From contig NZ_JAULSA010000011.1 of the NCBI RefSeq assembly GCF_030518235.1, positions 62,001 through 126,000 of the forward strand: DNA of 64,000 nt, given 5' to 3'. The stretch's first letter is position 1; each line of letters starts with the position of its first letter. Of the stretch, positions 18,327 to 27,794 are shown piece after piece. This stretch comes from Saccharibacillus sp. CPCC 101409 (GTDB taxonomy: Bacteria > Bacillota > Bacilli > Paenibacillales > Paenibacillaceae). Below the pieces are notes generated by a model. That model saw nothing but the letters and a program-made list of their open reading frames with translations, made no database searches and was not told the origin of the DNA. A program made the translations under genes and the position numbers.

Positions 18327-19556
18327 TCAGGTCCGGTACGCCGCGTTGATCCGCACGTAATCGTACGTCAGGTCGCAGCCCCAGGCTGTCGCCGACGCCC
18401 CGCCCATATTCAGCTCGACGGAGATCTGCACGGTATCGCCTTTGAGATACTCCAGCGCTTCTTCTTCGTCGAACGCGACCGGCTGGGATGCGGTCAGCAC
18501 GACAATGCCGCCGAGCCGGATATCGACCGTATCGGGATTCACCGGCACACCGGCGCGGCCGACGGCGGCGATAATGCGGCCCCAGTTGGCGTCCGCGCCG
18601 TATACGGCCGTTTTGACCAGGCTGGAGCCGATCACGGTCTTCGCGATCGCCCGCGCCGATTCTCCGCTCTCCGCGCCGTCGACGATGACTTCGACCAGTT
18701 TGGTCGCGCCTTCTCCGTCTCTGGCGATCGCTTTGGCGAGATACCGGCACACATGGCCGAACGCTTCGGCAAAAACGTTCCAGTCCGGATGATCCCCGTT
18801 CAGCTCGTCCGCCTGGTTCGAAAGCCCGCTCGCCAGCGCGACCAGCATATCGTTGGTGCTCGTATCGCCGTCCACGGTAATCATGTTGAACGTATCGTCC
18901 GTCGCCTGCCGCAGCAGGCCGTGCAGCGCTTCGCTGCCGATCTTCGCATCCGTCGTCACAAAAGCCAGCATGGTCGCCATATTCGGATGGATCATGCCGG
19001 AGCCTTTGGCCGCGCCCGCAATCCGCACCGTTTGTCCGCCGACTCTTACGGAAACGCAGATTTCTTTTTTTACAAGGTCGGTGGTAAGGATCGCCTGGCT
19101 GAACTGCTCGCCGCCGTCCGCGTCGTCCGTCAGCTCTCCTGCGAGCCGGCTGATCCCGTCGCGCACGCAGTCCATTTTCAGATTCTCGCCGATGACGCCG
19201 GTCGAAGCGACCGCGACGTCTTCTTCGCTTACTCCGAAGCTTTCCGCGGCCAGCCTGCGCATCTCGTAAGCGTCGGCGTCGCCCTGTTTGCCCGTGCACG
19301 CGTTGGCGTTGCCGCTGTTGACGATCACGGCGCGCAGCACGCCGTTATTCAGGCTTTCGCGCGTCGTTTGCAGCGGAGCCGCCTGAAAAATATTCGTCGT
19401 ATACACAGCCGCCGATGCCGCCGGTACATCGCAGACGATGGCGCCGATGTCGTTTCTGTCCGTTTTTTTCAGCCCGCAGTGCAGTCCGGCCGCCCGGAAC
19501 CCCCGCGGGGTAATGATCGAACCGCCGTCGACGACGGTGTAAGAAGGAACTGCCAT
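18327..19556 (-). CDS. argJ: Bifunctional ornithine acetyltransferase / N-acetylglutamate synthase
   Basis: The 409-residue ArgJ recycles the acetyl group from acetylornithine to glutamate. The self-cleavage region KGSGMIHPNMATML is visible at about 180-193. The threonine of ATML is the expected nucleophile after autoproteolysis into alpha and beta chains. Its presence shows use of the cyclic acetyl pathway. Whether it is mono- or bifunctional cannot be told from sequence; no argA is in the window. It follows argC after 46 bases. Confidence 0.96.
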   Translation of the reverse strand: MAVPSYTVVDGGSIITPRGFRAAGLHCGLKKTDRNDIGAIVCDVPAASAAVYTTNIFQAAPLQTTRESLNNGVLRAVIVNSGNANACTGKQGDADAYEMRRLAAESFGVSEEDVAVASTGVIGENLKMDCVRDGISRLAGELTDDADGGEQFSQAILTTDLVKKEICVSVRVGGQTVRIAGAAKGSGMIHPNMATMLAFVTTDAKIGSEALHGLLRQATDDTFNMITVDGDTSTNDMLVALASGLSNQADELNGDHPDWNVFAEAFGHVCRYLAKAIARDGEGATKLVEVIVDGAESGESARAIAKTVIGSSLVKTAVYGADANWGRIIAAVGRAGVPVNPDTVDIRLGGIVVLTASQPVAFDEEEALEYLKGDTVQISVELNMGGASATAWGCDLTYDYVRINAAYRT

Positions 19557-19602
19557 GAGACATGTCCGCCTTTCGCGTATGGAATCTTGGGAAATCTAAA
19601 AG

Positions 19603-20655
19603 TTAAGGATAGACCGGAATAAAGTTCAGCCCTTCCGCCTCGTCCCAGCCCATCATCAGGTTGAGATTCTGGATCGCCTGGCCCGCCGCGCCTTTGACCA
19701 TATTGTCGATCGCCGACACAATCGTGACGCGGCCGGTGCGCTCGTCGACGGAGAAGCCGATATCGCAGTAATTCGAGCCCGACACTTCTTTGGTCGCCGG
19801 CAAAATGCCGTTTTCGCGGATGCGCACAAACGGACGGTCTGCATAAAAAGTTCGATACAAATCGATAAAATCCTGCGCGGCGCGCGTATCGTCGACCGAA
19901 GCGTAGATTGTGCTCAGAATGCCGCGCGTCATCGGAATCAGGTGCGTGGTAAACGTCACGACCACCTCCCGGCCGGCCGTTTCCGTCAATACCTGCTCGA
20001 TCTCCGGAATATGCTGATGCGCATTGACTTTGTAAGCTTTCACGCTTTCGTTGATTTCGCTGTAATGCGTGCCGAGCCCGGTCCCGCGTCCCGCGCCGGA
20101 TACGCCGGTCTTGGCATCGATAATGATCGTGGCAGGATCGATCCAGCCTTCTTTGACCGCCGGAATCAGTCCAAGCAGCGTCGCGGTCGGAAAACAGCCG
20201 GGATTGGCGATCAGCGGCTGCCCGGATACCCGTTCGCCGTACACATCGCTCAGGCCGTATACGGCTCGCTCCAGCATATCGTTTGCAGCCGGGGAACGCT
20301 TATACCATTTTTCATAAACCGCCCCGTCTTTGAGCCTCAGGTCGCCCGACAGGTCGATCACTTTCAGTCCCTGCTCCAGCAGCTTCGGAGCCAGCTCGGC
20401 GCTTACGCCGGCCGGAGTCGCAAGAAACACGACGTCCGCTTTGTTTTTCAATACCGCGGGCTCGATGGCTTCAAGCTCCAGCTCGATAATATTCGTTAAA
20501 TGGGGAAAACTCGCGCTAAGGGGCGTGCCGCCGCTCGACGACGAGAGGACGCAGCACACTTCCGCATAGGGATGATGGTGCAGCAGACGAATCAGCTCCG
20601 CGCCTCCGTATCCGGTCGCGCCTACGATTGCCGCTTTGATCTTGCCGTTGCTCAT
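19603..20655 (-). CDS. argC: N-acetyl-gamma-glutamyl-phosphate reductase
   Basis: First gene of the arg operon, 350 residues. It reduces acetylglutamyl phosphate with NADPH. The N-terminal Rossmann motif GATGYGGAEL (about 13-22) and the active-site ANPGCFPTA with its catalytic Cys (about 155) are intact. ATG at 20655 follows GGAGGCGGAAACGGT. The promoter and ARG-box-like sites lie 65-100 bases upstream. Confidence 0.96.
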   Translation of the reverse strand: MSNGKIKAAIVGATGYGGAELIRLLHHHPYAEVCCVLSSSSGGTPLSASFPHLTNIIELELEAIEPAVLKNKADVVFLATPAGVSAELAPKLLEQGLKVIDLSGDLRLKDGAVYEKWYKRSPAANDMLERAVYGLSDVYGERVSGQPLIANPGCFPTATLLGLIPAVKEGWIDPATIIIDAKTGVSGAGRGTGLGTHYSEINESVKAYKVNAHQHIPEIEQVLTETAGREVVVTFTTHLIPMTRGILSTIYASVDDTRAAQDFIDLYRTFYADRPFVRIRENGILPATKEVSGSNYCDIGFSVDERTGRVTIVSAIDNMVKGAAGQAIQNLNLMMGWDEAEGLNFIPVYP

Positions 20656-20718
20656 ACCGTTTCCGCCTCCGCTCCTTCGGTTCTCTCTAGATGGATATGC
20701 ATGAAACCGAAATAATTA

Positions 20719-20753
20719 TGTATTATTATACGTTTAATATTATATAAATACAA
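20719..20753 (-). promoter_or_regulatory. arg operon promoter overlapped by two ARG-box-like sites
   Basis: On the minus strand TTGTAT (20753-20748), a 17-base spacer and a perfect TATAAT (20730-20725) form a promoter. Two sites resembling the ArgR/AhrC half-site palindrome TGNATWWWWATNCA overlap it: 20739-20752 over the -35 box (12/14) and 20719-20732 over the -10 box (13/14, read on the plus strand). Their centres are 20 bp apart, about two helical turns. Repression by an ArgR/AhrC-type regulator with arginine is inferred. Confidence 0.65.
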
Positions 20754-20944
20754 CCTAACCGATAAAAAGTTCACATTCTGTGAAAGACGACAAGCAAAAA
20801 GCTATATAGGAACATATATTCCCTTTCTATCGCTTTTCGACTATAATATAAGCATACAATAAACGATCCCGGCGCACACTCCCAGGCGCGATCGAAAAGT
20901 ATTCCTTTTTAAATATGAATTCGATCGATGGGAGGGAAATAGGT

Positions 20945-22030
20945 TTGGAATGGGATAACGAAAGCTCCGCGCATCATCCGTACGACAAAGCGTACAAACT
21001 GCTGCTGTCCAGCCGCGAACTGTTTGCCGAACTGCTGCACAGCTTCGGAGGGCGGCGATGGACGGAAGAGATTTTGCCGCAGGATTTGACGAGGGTCGAC
21101 AAGTCATACATTTTGAGCGATTATAGAGAAAAAGAAGCCGATCTGGTCTACAGGGCGAGGCTTCGCGGACAGAACGTTTATTTCTATATACTGCTTGAAC
21201 TGCAATCGAAAGTCGATTTTCAGATGCCGCATCGGCTGCTAACGTATATGACGGAGATCTGGCGGGACTTGCTGCGCAACACCAAACAATCGGAGAAGAA
21301 GCGTAAGTCGCATCGGCTTCCCGCGATTGTGCCGATCATTCTGTACAACGGCAGCGCTCCGTGGACGGCGGCCCGTTCGTTTCGCGAAACGCTGGACGGT
21401 CAGGAGCATTTCGGCGCAGAGCTGTTGGATTTTCGCTATATTCTGCTCGATGTTAAGCGGCTGGACGAATGGCAGCTGGAAGAGATGGAGAATCTGATCG
21501 GGCTTGTATTTCTGGCAGAGAAACAGCAGGACAGTATCCGGCTTGCCGAGCGGCTGATGAAATCGAGCCGAGTGCTCAAAGAACTCAGCCCGGAACTGTT
21601 TCAGCTGTTCAAGTCCTGGTTCAAGATCGTTAATCCCAAAGAAACGGAAGTGATTGGTCCGGTGCTCGATAAGTTCAACGATCCGAAAGGAGCGGAGGAA
21701 ATGATTTCGAATGTGACGAAAGTGCTGCGCGACGGATATAACGAAATGCGGCGGAAAGGGCTGGAAGAAGGCCGTATAGAAGGACTGGAGCAGGGTTTAG
21801 AGCGAGGTCTCGAACAGGGTCTCGAACAGGGTCTCGAGCAAGGTCTCGAGCAAGGTCTTGAGCAAGGTCTCGAGCAAGGTCTTGAGCAAGGTCTCGAGCA
21901 GGGCCGAATAGAAACGCGGCGCGAAATCGCACTCAAGCTGCTGGCCGAAGGAATGGAGACGCGGCAGGCCGCGCGAATCTCCGGTTTGGCGGAAGAAGAA
22001 GTCGAGCGGCTCTCCAGCCTGCTGGGCTGA
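20945..22030 (+). CDS. Rpn family recombination-promoting nuclease / putative transposase
   Basis: This is a PD-(D/E)XK-type protein of the Rpn/transposase_31 family, about 361 residues. TTG at 20945 is preferred since GGAGGG lies eight bases upstream; an in-frame ATG ten codons earlier (20915) has no site. Near the N-terminus it has HHPYDKAYKLLLSS, typical of the family, followed by the nuclease core with EADLVYR and LLELQSK (candidate catalytic D, E and Q). The C-terminal region contains ten GLEQ-type tetrapeptides and then an HTH-like tail. Family members cut DNA in RecA-independent recombination. It stands alone between divergent arg and convergent yitT-like genes. Confidence 0.85.
   Translation: MEWDNESSAHHPYDKAYKLLLSSRELFAELLHSFGGRRWTEEILPQDLTRVDKSYILSDYREKEADLVYRARLRGQNVYFYILLELQSKVDFQMPHRLLTYMTEIWRDLLRNTKQSEKKRKSHRLPAIVPIILYNGSAPWTAARSFRETLDGQEHFGAELLDFRYILLDVKRLDEWQLEEMENLIGLVFLAEKQQDSIRLAERLMKSSRVLKELSPELFQLFKSWFKIVNPKETEVIGPVLDKFNDPKGAEEMISNVTKVLRDGYNEMRRKGLEEGRIEGLEQGLERGLEQGLEQGLEQGLEQGLEQGLEQGLEQGLEQGRIETRREIALKLLAEGMETRQAARISGLAEEEVERLSSLLG
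21783..21902 (+). repeat. 12-bp tandem repeat encoding GLEQ units in the Rpn gene
   Basis: Ten consecutive 12-bp units encode GLEQ (one GLER). The units are nearly identical in DNA, alternating CTCGAGCAAGGT and CTTGAGCAAGGT-like forms, which suggests recent slippage or unequal exchange. Gain or loss of units keeps the frame. Confidence 0.9.
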
Positions 22031-22073
22031 TTCGCTCTTTTCCCCTCACGACAAGCCAAACCTGTCAGTTTAT

Positions 22074-22118
22074 AAAAAAGCCGTTTCCCGGTTGAATTCC
22101 CGGGAAACGGCTTTTAAT
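22074..22118. terminator. Bidirectional terminator between rpn and yitT-like genes
   Basis: Arms AAAAAGCCGTTTCCCGG and CCGGGAAACGGCTTTT, an 8-base loop and A/T tracts on both sides, between convergent genes. Confidence 0.9.
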
Positions 22119-22208
22119 TACGCATCAACCTGTACGCGATCCAATGAAATCGAGCACAGCACAGGTAGACGTTTCTTTTACGTATTTGGTTATCCTTACG
22201 CAGGAGTT

Positions 22209-23090
22209 TTACATCTGAATCTTAAACCCTTCGCCCAATACCTCCTGAGCGTTGCTGATCACCACAAATGCTCCCGGGTCGACCGAGCGTACCAGTGTTT
22301 TGAGCCGACTCGTCTCGCTCTGGCCGATTACCACCATCAGGACCGGACGGGATTCGCCGGTGTAACCGCCGCGGCCGCTGAGTTCGGTCAGCCCGCGGTC
22401 CAGATCGCGCAGAATCACTTCCGTGACCTCTTCCCGTTTATCCGAGATGATATAAGCAACCTTGGTATAGCCGAGCCCCATCTCGACCGCGTCGATCACC
22501 TTGCCCGTTACATACAGACCGATCAGTGCGTACAGCGCGTTTTCGATCGACAGGGTGAAGCCCGCCAGCACGATTACCGTACCGTCGGTCAGCATCACGC
22601 ACAGCGACAGGCTGAGCCCGGTATACTTTTGCAGCAGCTGCGCCACGATCGACAGCCCGCCGGTCGAGCCCCGGCCGCGAAACACGATCCCAAGTCCCAA
22701 ACCGACGCCGATTCCGCCGTACAGCGAAGCCAGCAGCGGATTGGCGGTCGGAACCGGCCAGTCGCGCGTCAGGTAAATCAGCAGCGGCAGGCACACGGTG
22801 CCGATCAGCGTACGCACGCCGTACTGCCTGCCCAGGAATACGACGCCGGCGATAAACAGCGGAATATTGAACAGCCACTGCGAAAACGCGGGTTCGATCC
22901 CGAACCACGCTTCGATAATGATCGAAAGTCCCGATACGCCGCCGGACGCGATCCGGTTGGGCAGAAGAAACAGGTTGAACGCAACGGCGGTAATAAACGA
23001 ACCGAGTACGATCAGCAGGGCGTCGACCGCGTTGCGGCCGGGTCCGTCAATCGGAATCAGCGGTTTTCTTCGGACTCTGCCGGTTTGCAT
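22209..23090 (-). CDS. YitT family (DUF161 + DUF2179) membrane protein
   Basis: The 293-residue protein starts at ATG 23090; a TTG eight codons upstream overlaps the prfB stop region. It has about five to six hydrophobic segments in residues 20-200, with the family words SGGVSGLS and GRGSTGGLSI. A cytosolic DUF2179 domain (about 205-290) resembles nucleotide-sensing folds. B. subtilis carries several paralogues. The function is not established; transport or sensing is speculative. It lies 10 bases after prfB on the same strand and is probably cotranscribed with secA-prfB. Confidence 0.85.
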   Translation of the reverse strand: MQTGRVRRKPLIPIDGPGRNAVDALLIVLGSFITAVAFNLFLLPNRIASGGVSGLSIIIEAWFGIEPAFSQWLFNIPLFIAGVVFLGRQYGVRTLIGTVCLPLLIYLTRDWPVPTANPLLASLYGGIGVGLGLGIVFRGRGSTGGLSIVAQLLQKYTGLSLSLCVMLTDGTVIVLAGFTLSIENALYALIGLYVTGKVIDAVEMGLGYTKVAYIISDKREEVTEVILRDLDRGLTELSGRGGYTGESRPVLMVVIGQSETSRLKTLVRSVDPGAFVVISNAQEVLGEGFKIQM

Positions 23091-23100
23091 GGTTTCCGCT

Positions 23101-24214
23101 TTACTCCGTTTCAACTTTGAGCTGGCTGCGCAGGTAAGCGTCGACGAACGGATCGAGCTCGCCGTCCATTACCGCGCCGATATTGCCCGTCTCGTGCGTG
23201 GTCCGATGGTCTTTGACCATGCTGTACGGATGGAATACGTACGAACGGATCTGGCTGCCCCAGCCGATCTCGGACTGCTCGCCGCGGATTTCCGCCAGTT
23301 CCTGCTTCTGCTCTTCGATCCTGCGTTCATAAAGCTTGGAACGCAGCATCGTCATGGCGCGCTCGCGGTTCTTGATCTGCGACCGCTCGTTCTGACAGGT
23401 GACGACCACGCCGGTCGGAAGGTGGGTAATCCGGACGGCGGAGTCGGTCGTATTGATATGCTGACCGCCGGCGCCGCTGGCGCGGTACGTATCGATCTTG
23501 AGATCTTCCGTGCGAATCTCGATATCGATCGTGTCGTCGATTTCCGGCACCACGTCGCACGATACGAACGAAGTATGCCGTCTGCCCGAAGCGTCGAACG
23601 GCGAGATGCGCACCAGACGGTGCACGCCTTTTTCCGCTTTGAGGTAGCCGTAAGCGTTATAGCCCTTGATCAGCAGCGTGACGCTTTTGATCCCCGCTTC
23701 GTCGCCCGGCAGGTAGTCGAGCGTTTCGACTTTGAAGCCGCGCTTCTCGGCCCAGCGGGTGTACATACGCAGCAGCATTTGTCCCCAGTCCTGCGACTCG
23801 GTGCCGCCGGCGCCGGGATGCAGTTCCAGGATCGCGTTCATTTTATCGTAAGGCTCGCTGAGCAGCAGCTGCAGCTCGAACGCGTTCATCTTCTCGACAA
23901 GCTCGTCGATGCCGGACGCCACTTCGGCAGCCATTTCTTCGTCGTTTTCTTCGTCGGCCAGTTCGGCCATCAGCGACGCGTCGTCGTAATCCTGCTGCAG
24001 CTTTGCATATTGATCGACGGAACCCTTGACGGCGTTCATCTCCGCAATCAACGCCTGCGCTTTGTCGCTGTCGTCCCAGAAATCGGGCGCGGCCATTTTT
24101 TCTTCGTAGTTGGCGATCATCTCCTGCTTAAGATCTAAGTCAAAGAGACCCCCTAAGGTTGGTTAATTTCTGCGCCATCTCGCGCAGATCCTGCTTCACT
24201 TTCGGATCGATCAT
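23101..24214 (-). CDS. prfB: Peptide chain release factor 2, with programmed +1 frameshift
   Basis: RF2 frees finished peptides at UGA and UAA. Translation starts at ATG 24214 behind GAGGTGAGGACAA and reads 24 codons to CTT TGA. A +1 shift there (skipping T) joins the main frame, giving about 370 residues, the normal RF2 length. The anticodon-like SPF tripeptide is present (ISPFDASG). The catalytic GGQ is in [14 protein letters not shown], and the preceding GGTESQDW is typical. Annotation pipelines may show only the 339-residue downstream part (from 24120). It follows secA on the same strand, as in other Bacillota. Confidence 0.95.
24137..24156 (-). promoter_or_regulatory. prfB autoregulatory +1 frameshift site
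   Basis: The minus strand shows AGGGGG three bases upstream of CTT TGA C, the classic RF2 arrangement: a Shine-Dalgarno-like stimulator, a slippery CUU and a UGA in poor context. Low RF2 favours the +1 shift, so RF2 controls its own level. Confidence 0.95.
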
Positions 24215-24394
24215 TTGTCCTCACCTCGTGGATAGTCTGGTGTGCAGTTTTATAAATCGATGCAGCGGCGCTCCGCCCGTAAACAGCCCTTCGGCCCGGC
24301 TCCCGGAAGTATTTCCGGAAACCGGGCCGGGCTAAGTCATGACTTCGCACCGCCGAATACGGCTAAACGTCCGCGAACGCGCTCCGCAGCCGAA

Positions 24395-26845
24395 TCAGCG
24401 CTGCGCGCGGCGCTCTTTGCGGGAAACTCTTTTCTCCGCGGCGTCCGGGCTGTTGGTGCTGATCTTCTTCTCGTCGATAACCGCTTCGCGCTGCTGGTTC
24501 GACTCGACGCGGGCTTTCATGATATACGTCGAAACTTCTTCCTGAATGCTGGCGATCATCTGATTGAACATTTCGAAGCCTTCGAACTGATACTCGCGCA
24601 GCGGGTCCGTGCCGCCGTACGCTCTCAGGTGGATACCCTGGCGCAGCTGATCCATGGCGTCGATATGGTCCATCCATTTGCGGTCGACCGCGCGAAGCGC
24701 GATAACCTTCTCGAATTCCCGGACCATTTCTTCGCCGAGCGATTCTTCGCGTTCGTTATAGCGCTGGAGGACTTTATCGTACAGATATTCGGTGATTTCG
24801 GAAGCTTCTTTGCCCCACAGCTCGTCGCGCTTAATCTCGCCTTCTTCAAGCAGCTTGGCGTTGATGTACTCCGCCACTTCTTCCAGTTCCCAGTTCTCCG
24901 GAATATCGTCGCCGGTATGCGCTTCGACCACGCGTTCGATCGTCGCTTTGATCATGTCCAGGATAATGGACTTGACGTTCTCGGCTTCCAGCAGTTCCAT
25001 GCGCTGTTTGTAAATCACGCCGCGCTGCTGGTTCATCACGTCGTCATATTGGAGTACGACTTTACGCGTATCGAAGTTATTGCCTTCGACACGCTTCTGC
25101 GCCGATTCGACCGCGCGCGTAATCATGCGGCTTTCGATCGGCTGGTCTTCTTCGAAGCCCAGCCGCTCCATCATGTTCAGCACGTTGTCCGCGCCGAACC
25201 GCTTCATCAGTTCGTCGCCCAGCGACAGGTAGAACTGCGTCGAGCCCGGATCGCCCTGGCGTCCGGCGCGGCCGCGCAGCTGGTTGTCGATCCGGCGCGA
25301 TTCGTGGCGCTCCGTCCCGATGATATGCAGTCCGCCTACATCCTGCACGCCTTCGCCGAGCATGATATCGGTACCGCGTCCCGCCATGTTGGTCGCGATC
25401 GTAACCGCGCCCGGCTGCCCGGCGTTCGAGATGATCTCGGCTTCTTCGGCGTGGAACTTGGCGTTCAGCACCTGGTGGCGGATGCCTTTTTTCTTCAGCA
25501 TTTCCGACAGCAGTTCGGAGTTCTCGATCGAGACCGTACCGACCAGAATCGGCTGATTCTTCGCATGGCGTTCTTCGATCTCGCTGACCACGGCTCTGAA
25601 CTTGCTGGCTACGCTCTTGTACACGACGTCCGAAGCGTCATGCCGCTGGTTCGGCCGGTTTGTCGGTACCTGCAGCACTTCGAGGCCGTATACTTTTTTG
25701 AATTCTTCTTCCTCGGTCTTCGCCGTACCGGTCATGCCGGCCAGCTTGCGGTACATCCGGAAGTAGTTCTGGAAGGTGATCGTCGCGAGCGTCATGCTCT
25801 CGTTCTGAACGGTAATGCCTTCCTTCGCTTCGATCGCCTGGTGCAGACCGTCGCTGTAGCGGCGTCCCGCCATCAGGCGGCCCGTAAAGTCGTCGACGAT
25901 CACGACTTCGTCTTCCACGACCACGTAGTCCACGTCGCGGCGCATAATCACGTTGGCTTTGAGCGCCTGTACGATATGGTGGTTGAGCGTGACGTGCTTC
26001 TGGTCGTACAGGTTGTCGATGCCGAAGTCGCGTTCCGCTTTGGCGGCGCCTTTATCGGACAGCGAAACGGATTTGACTTTAATGTCGACCGTGAAGTCTT
26101 CTTCGGCCTGCAGACGCTTCACGAAGCGGTCGGCCAGGAAATAAAGCTCCGTCGATTTCTGGGCCTGGCCGGAGATAATCAGCGGCGTACGCGCTTCGTC
26201 GATCAGGATGGAGTCCACTTCGTCGATAATACAGAAATACAGCGGACGCTGAACCATCTGTTCTTTGTACAACACCATGTTGTCGCGCAGGTAATCGAAA
26301 CCGTACTCGTTGTTCGTTCCGTATGTGATATCGCAGGCGTAAGCCGCTTGTTTCTGTTCGTGCGCCATACCGCTCAGGTTGAGCCCCACGGTCATTCCGA
26401 GGAAGTTGTACACCTGCGCCATTTCCTCGCTGTCGCGCTGCGCCAGATAGTCGTTGACCGTAACCACGTGCACGCCTTTGCCCAGAAGAGCATTCAAATA
26501 AACCGGAAGAGTGCCGACCAGCGTCTTGCCTTCCCCGGTTTTCATTTCCGCGATCCGGCCGTTGTGCAGAGCGATACCGCCGACAAGCTGGACGTCGTAA
26601 TGACGTTTGCCGAGTGTGCGTTTGGAGGCTTCGCGCGTCGTCGCGAACGCTTCCGGCAGCAGGCTGTCGATCGATTCGCCTTTTTCCAGACGCTCCCGGA
26701 ATTCGACGGTTTTGTTTTTCAATTGTTCGTCGGTCAGCTTTTCGAAATCCGGTTCCATTTTATTAATGATGTCTACGGTGCGCATGAACTTCTTGACGTC
26801 CCGTTCGTTCATATCCCCGAAGATTTTTTTGACAAGTCCTAACAT
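24395..26845 (-). CDS. secA: Preprotein translocase ATPase SecA (no C-terminal zinc motif)
   Basis: The 816-residue motor drives export through SecYEG. Walker [10 protein letters not shown] (about 98-106), the [19 protein letters not shown]-type motif (about 204), the preprotein-binding domain, and NMAGRGTDI in the second nucleotide domain are all intact. The C-terminus ends in a short basic tail (RKERRAQR) and lacks the usual SEC-C metal-binding CxCxSGK...CC segment. Sequence after the stop, in any frame, does not restore it. The start is ATG 26845. It lies upstream of prfB with a 180-base spacer that contains a long CCCGG/CCGGG hairpin without a T-run. Confidence 0.96.
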   Translation of the reverse strand: MLGLVKKIFGDMNERDVKKFMRTVDIINKMEPDFEKLTDEQLKNKTVEFRERLEKGESIDSLLPEAFATTREASKRTLGKRHYDVQLVGGIALHNGRIAEMKTGEGKTLVGTLPVYLNALLGKGVHVVTVNDYLAQRDSEEMAQVYNFLGMTVGLNLSGMAHEQKQAAYACDITYGTNNEYGFDYLRDNMVLYKEQMVQRPLYFCIIDEVDSILIDEARTPLIISGQAQKSTELYFLADRFVKRLQAEEDFTVDIKVKSVSLSDKGAAKAERDFGIDNLYDQKHVTLNHHIVQALKANVIMRRDVDYVVVEDEVVIVDDFTGRLMAGRRYSDGLHQAIEAKEGITVQNESMTLATITFQNYFRMYRKLAGMTGTAKTEEEEFKKVYGLEVLQVPTNRPNQRHDASDVVYKSVASKFRAVVSEIEERHAKNQPILVGTVSIENSELLSEMLKKKGIRHQVLNAKFHAEEAEIISNAGQPGAVTIATNMAGRGTDIMLGEGVQDVGGLHIIGTERHESRRIDNQLRGRAGRQGDPGSTQFYLSLGDELMKRFGADNVLNMMERLGFEEDQPIESRMITRAVESAQKRVEGNNFDTRKVVLQYDDVMNQQRGVIYKQRMELLEAENVKSIILDMIKATIERVVEAHTGDDIPENWELEEVAEYINAKLLEEGEIKRDELWGKEASEITEYLYDKVLQRYNEREESLGEEMVREFEKVIALRAVDRKWMDHIDAMDQLRQGIHLRAYGGTDPLREYQFEGFEMFNQMIASIQEEVSTYIMKARVESNQQREAVIDEKKISTNSPDAAEKRVSRKERRAQR

Positions 26846-26970
26846 GTTGTGCCCCTTTCGTGCAAAACGGATGGTTTGCCTAAATTGTACCAGCTTGAGC
26901 GGGCACGGGCAACCGCGTAAGACGGCGTCCGGCCGGTATCCGTGAAACTTTCCAACATATTATATACGCA

Positions 26971-27006
26971 CAAAGAGCCTCATCCGGTGCGGACAAGGCT
27001 CATTTT
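26971..27006 (-). terminator. Probable terminator after hpf
   Basis: GAGCC and GGCTC arms, extended by TCCG/CGGA and wobble pairs, follow the hpf stop on the minus strand. The T-tract after it is short (TTT), so efficiency is uncertain. Confidence 0.5.
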
Positions 27007-27042
27007 CTTGAAATTTCGTGATGGATTTGTGAAAATCCGAAA

Positions 27043-27609
27043 TTATTCCTGCTCGATCAGACCGTATTTCCCGTCGTTGCGGCGATAAACCACGTTGACG
27101 GTCTCGGTGTCGATGTTCGAGAAAACGAAGAAGCTGTGGCCGATCATGTTCATCTGCAGGATCGCTTCTTCCACGTCCATCGGTTTGAGCAGGAAGCGCT
27201 TGTTGCGCACAACCTGGAGTTCTTCCTCGGCCTCCTCCTCGTCGGTCGACGGGGAAACGGAAGCGTTGGTACCCTCGTCCACGAACAGCCCCTTGAGGCT
27301 TTCGTCTTGACGGAATCTGCGGTTCATCTTGGTCTTGTGCTTGCGAATCTGGCGCTCCAGCTTCGACAGCACCGAGTCGATCGACGTGTACATGTCATCG
27401 CTCCGGTCTTCCGCGCGAAGGAAAATACCGCCCGGAAGAGGGATCGTCACCTCTACCTTGTGAATGCCTCGCGTTACGCTGAGCGTAACCGTACCTTCCG
27501 TAGCAGGGGGAATATCGAAGTACTTGTCGAGCCGGCTGAGTCTCTTGTCGACATAGTCTCTCAGAGCATCAGTAACCTCAATTTGTTGTCCTCGAATCGC
27601 AAAATCCAT
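27043..27609 (-). CDS. hpf: Long-form ribosome hibernation promoting factor
   Basis: The 188-residue protein starts at ATG 27609 behind AAGGAGGAGTGCCCT. The N-terminal domain (about 1-100) is the HPF/YfiA fold that binds in the 30S decoding region. A charged linker (about 105-130) leads to the C-terminal dimerisation domain (about 130-188), with KRFLLKPMDVEEAI and LIGHSFFVF-like words (here MIGHSFFVF). Such long forms pair ribosomes into 100S dimers in stationary phase. It lies upstream of secA, the common arrangement in this group. Confidence 0.95.
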   Translation of the reverse strand: MDFAIRGQQIEVTDALRDYVDKRLSRLDKYFDIPPATEGTVTLSVTRGIHKVEVTIPLPGGIFLRAEDRSDDMYTSIDSVLSKLERQIRKHKTKMNRRFRQDESLKGLFVDEGTNASVSPSTDEEEAEEELQVVRNKRFLLKPMDVEEAILQMNMIGHSFFVFSNIDTETVNVVYRRNDGKYGLIEQE

Positions 27610-27794
27610 AGGGCACTCCTCCTTCTGATTACACCTTCATTATACCACAATGTAAGCGCCGAGTAAAAATCGTGTAAACGAATTCGGGAGACCGGTTCGC
27701 CTACTTCTTCCCGGCGCTTTTGCGGCTGGGGTTCATACTCTTCTTTAACCGGTATGGGTGGAGGGCAAACGGAAGGAGGGCGTTCGATTTGCGC

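Noticed and set aside
24242-26842. 866-codon open frame on the plus strand opposite secA
   Set aside because: It mirrors secA exactly, is full of Phe/His/Val/Gln as expected for antisense of a GC-rich gene, and has no start signal.
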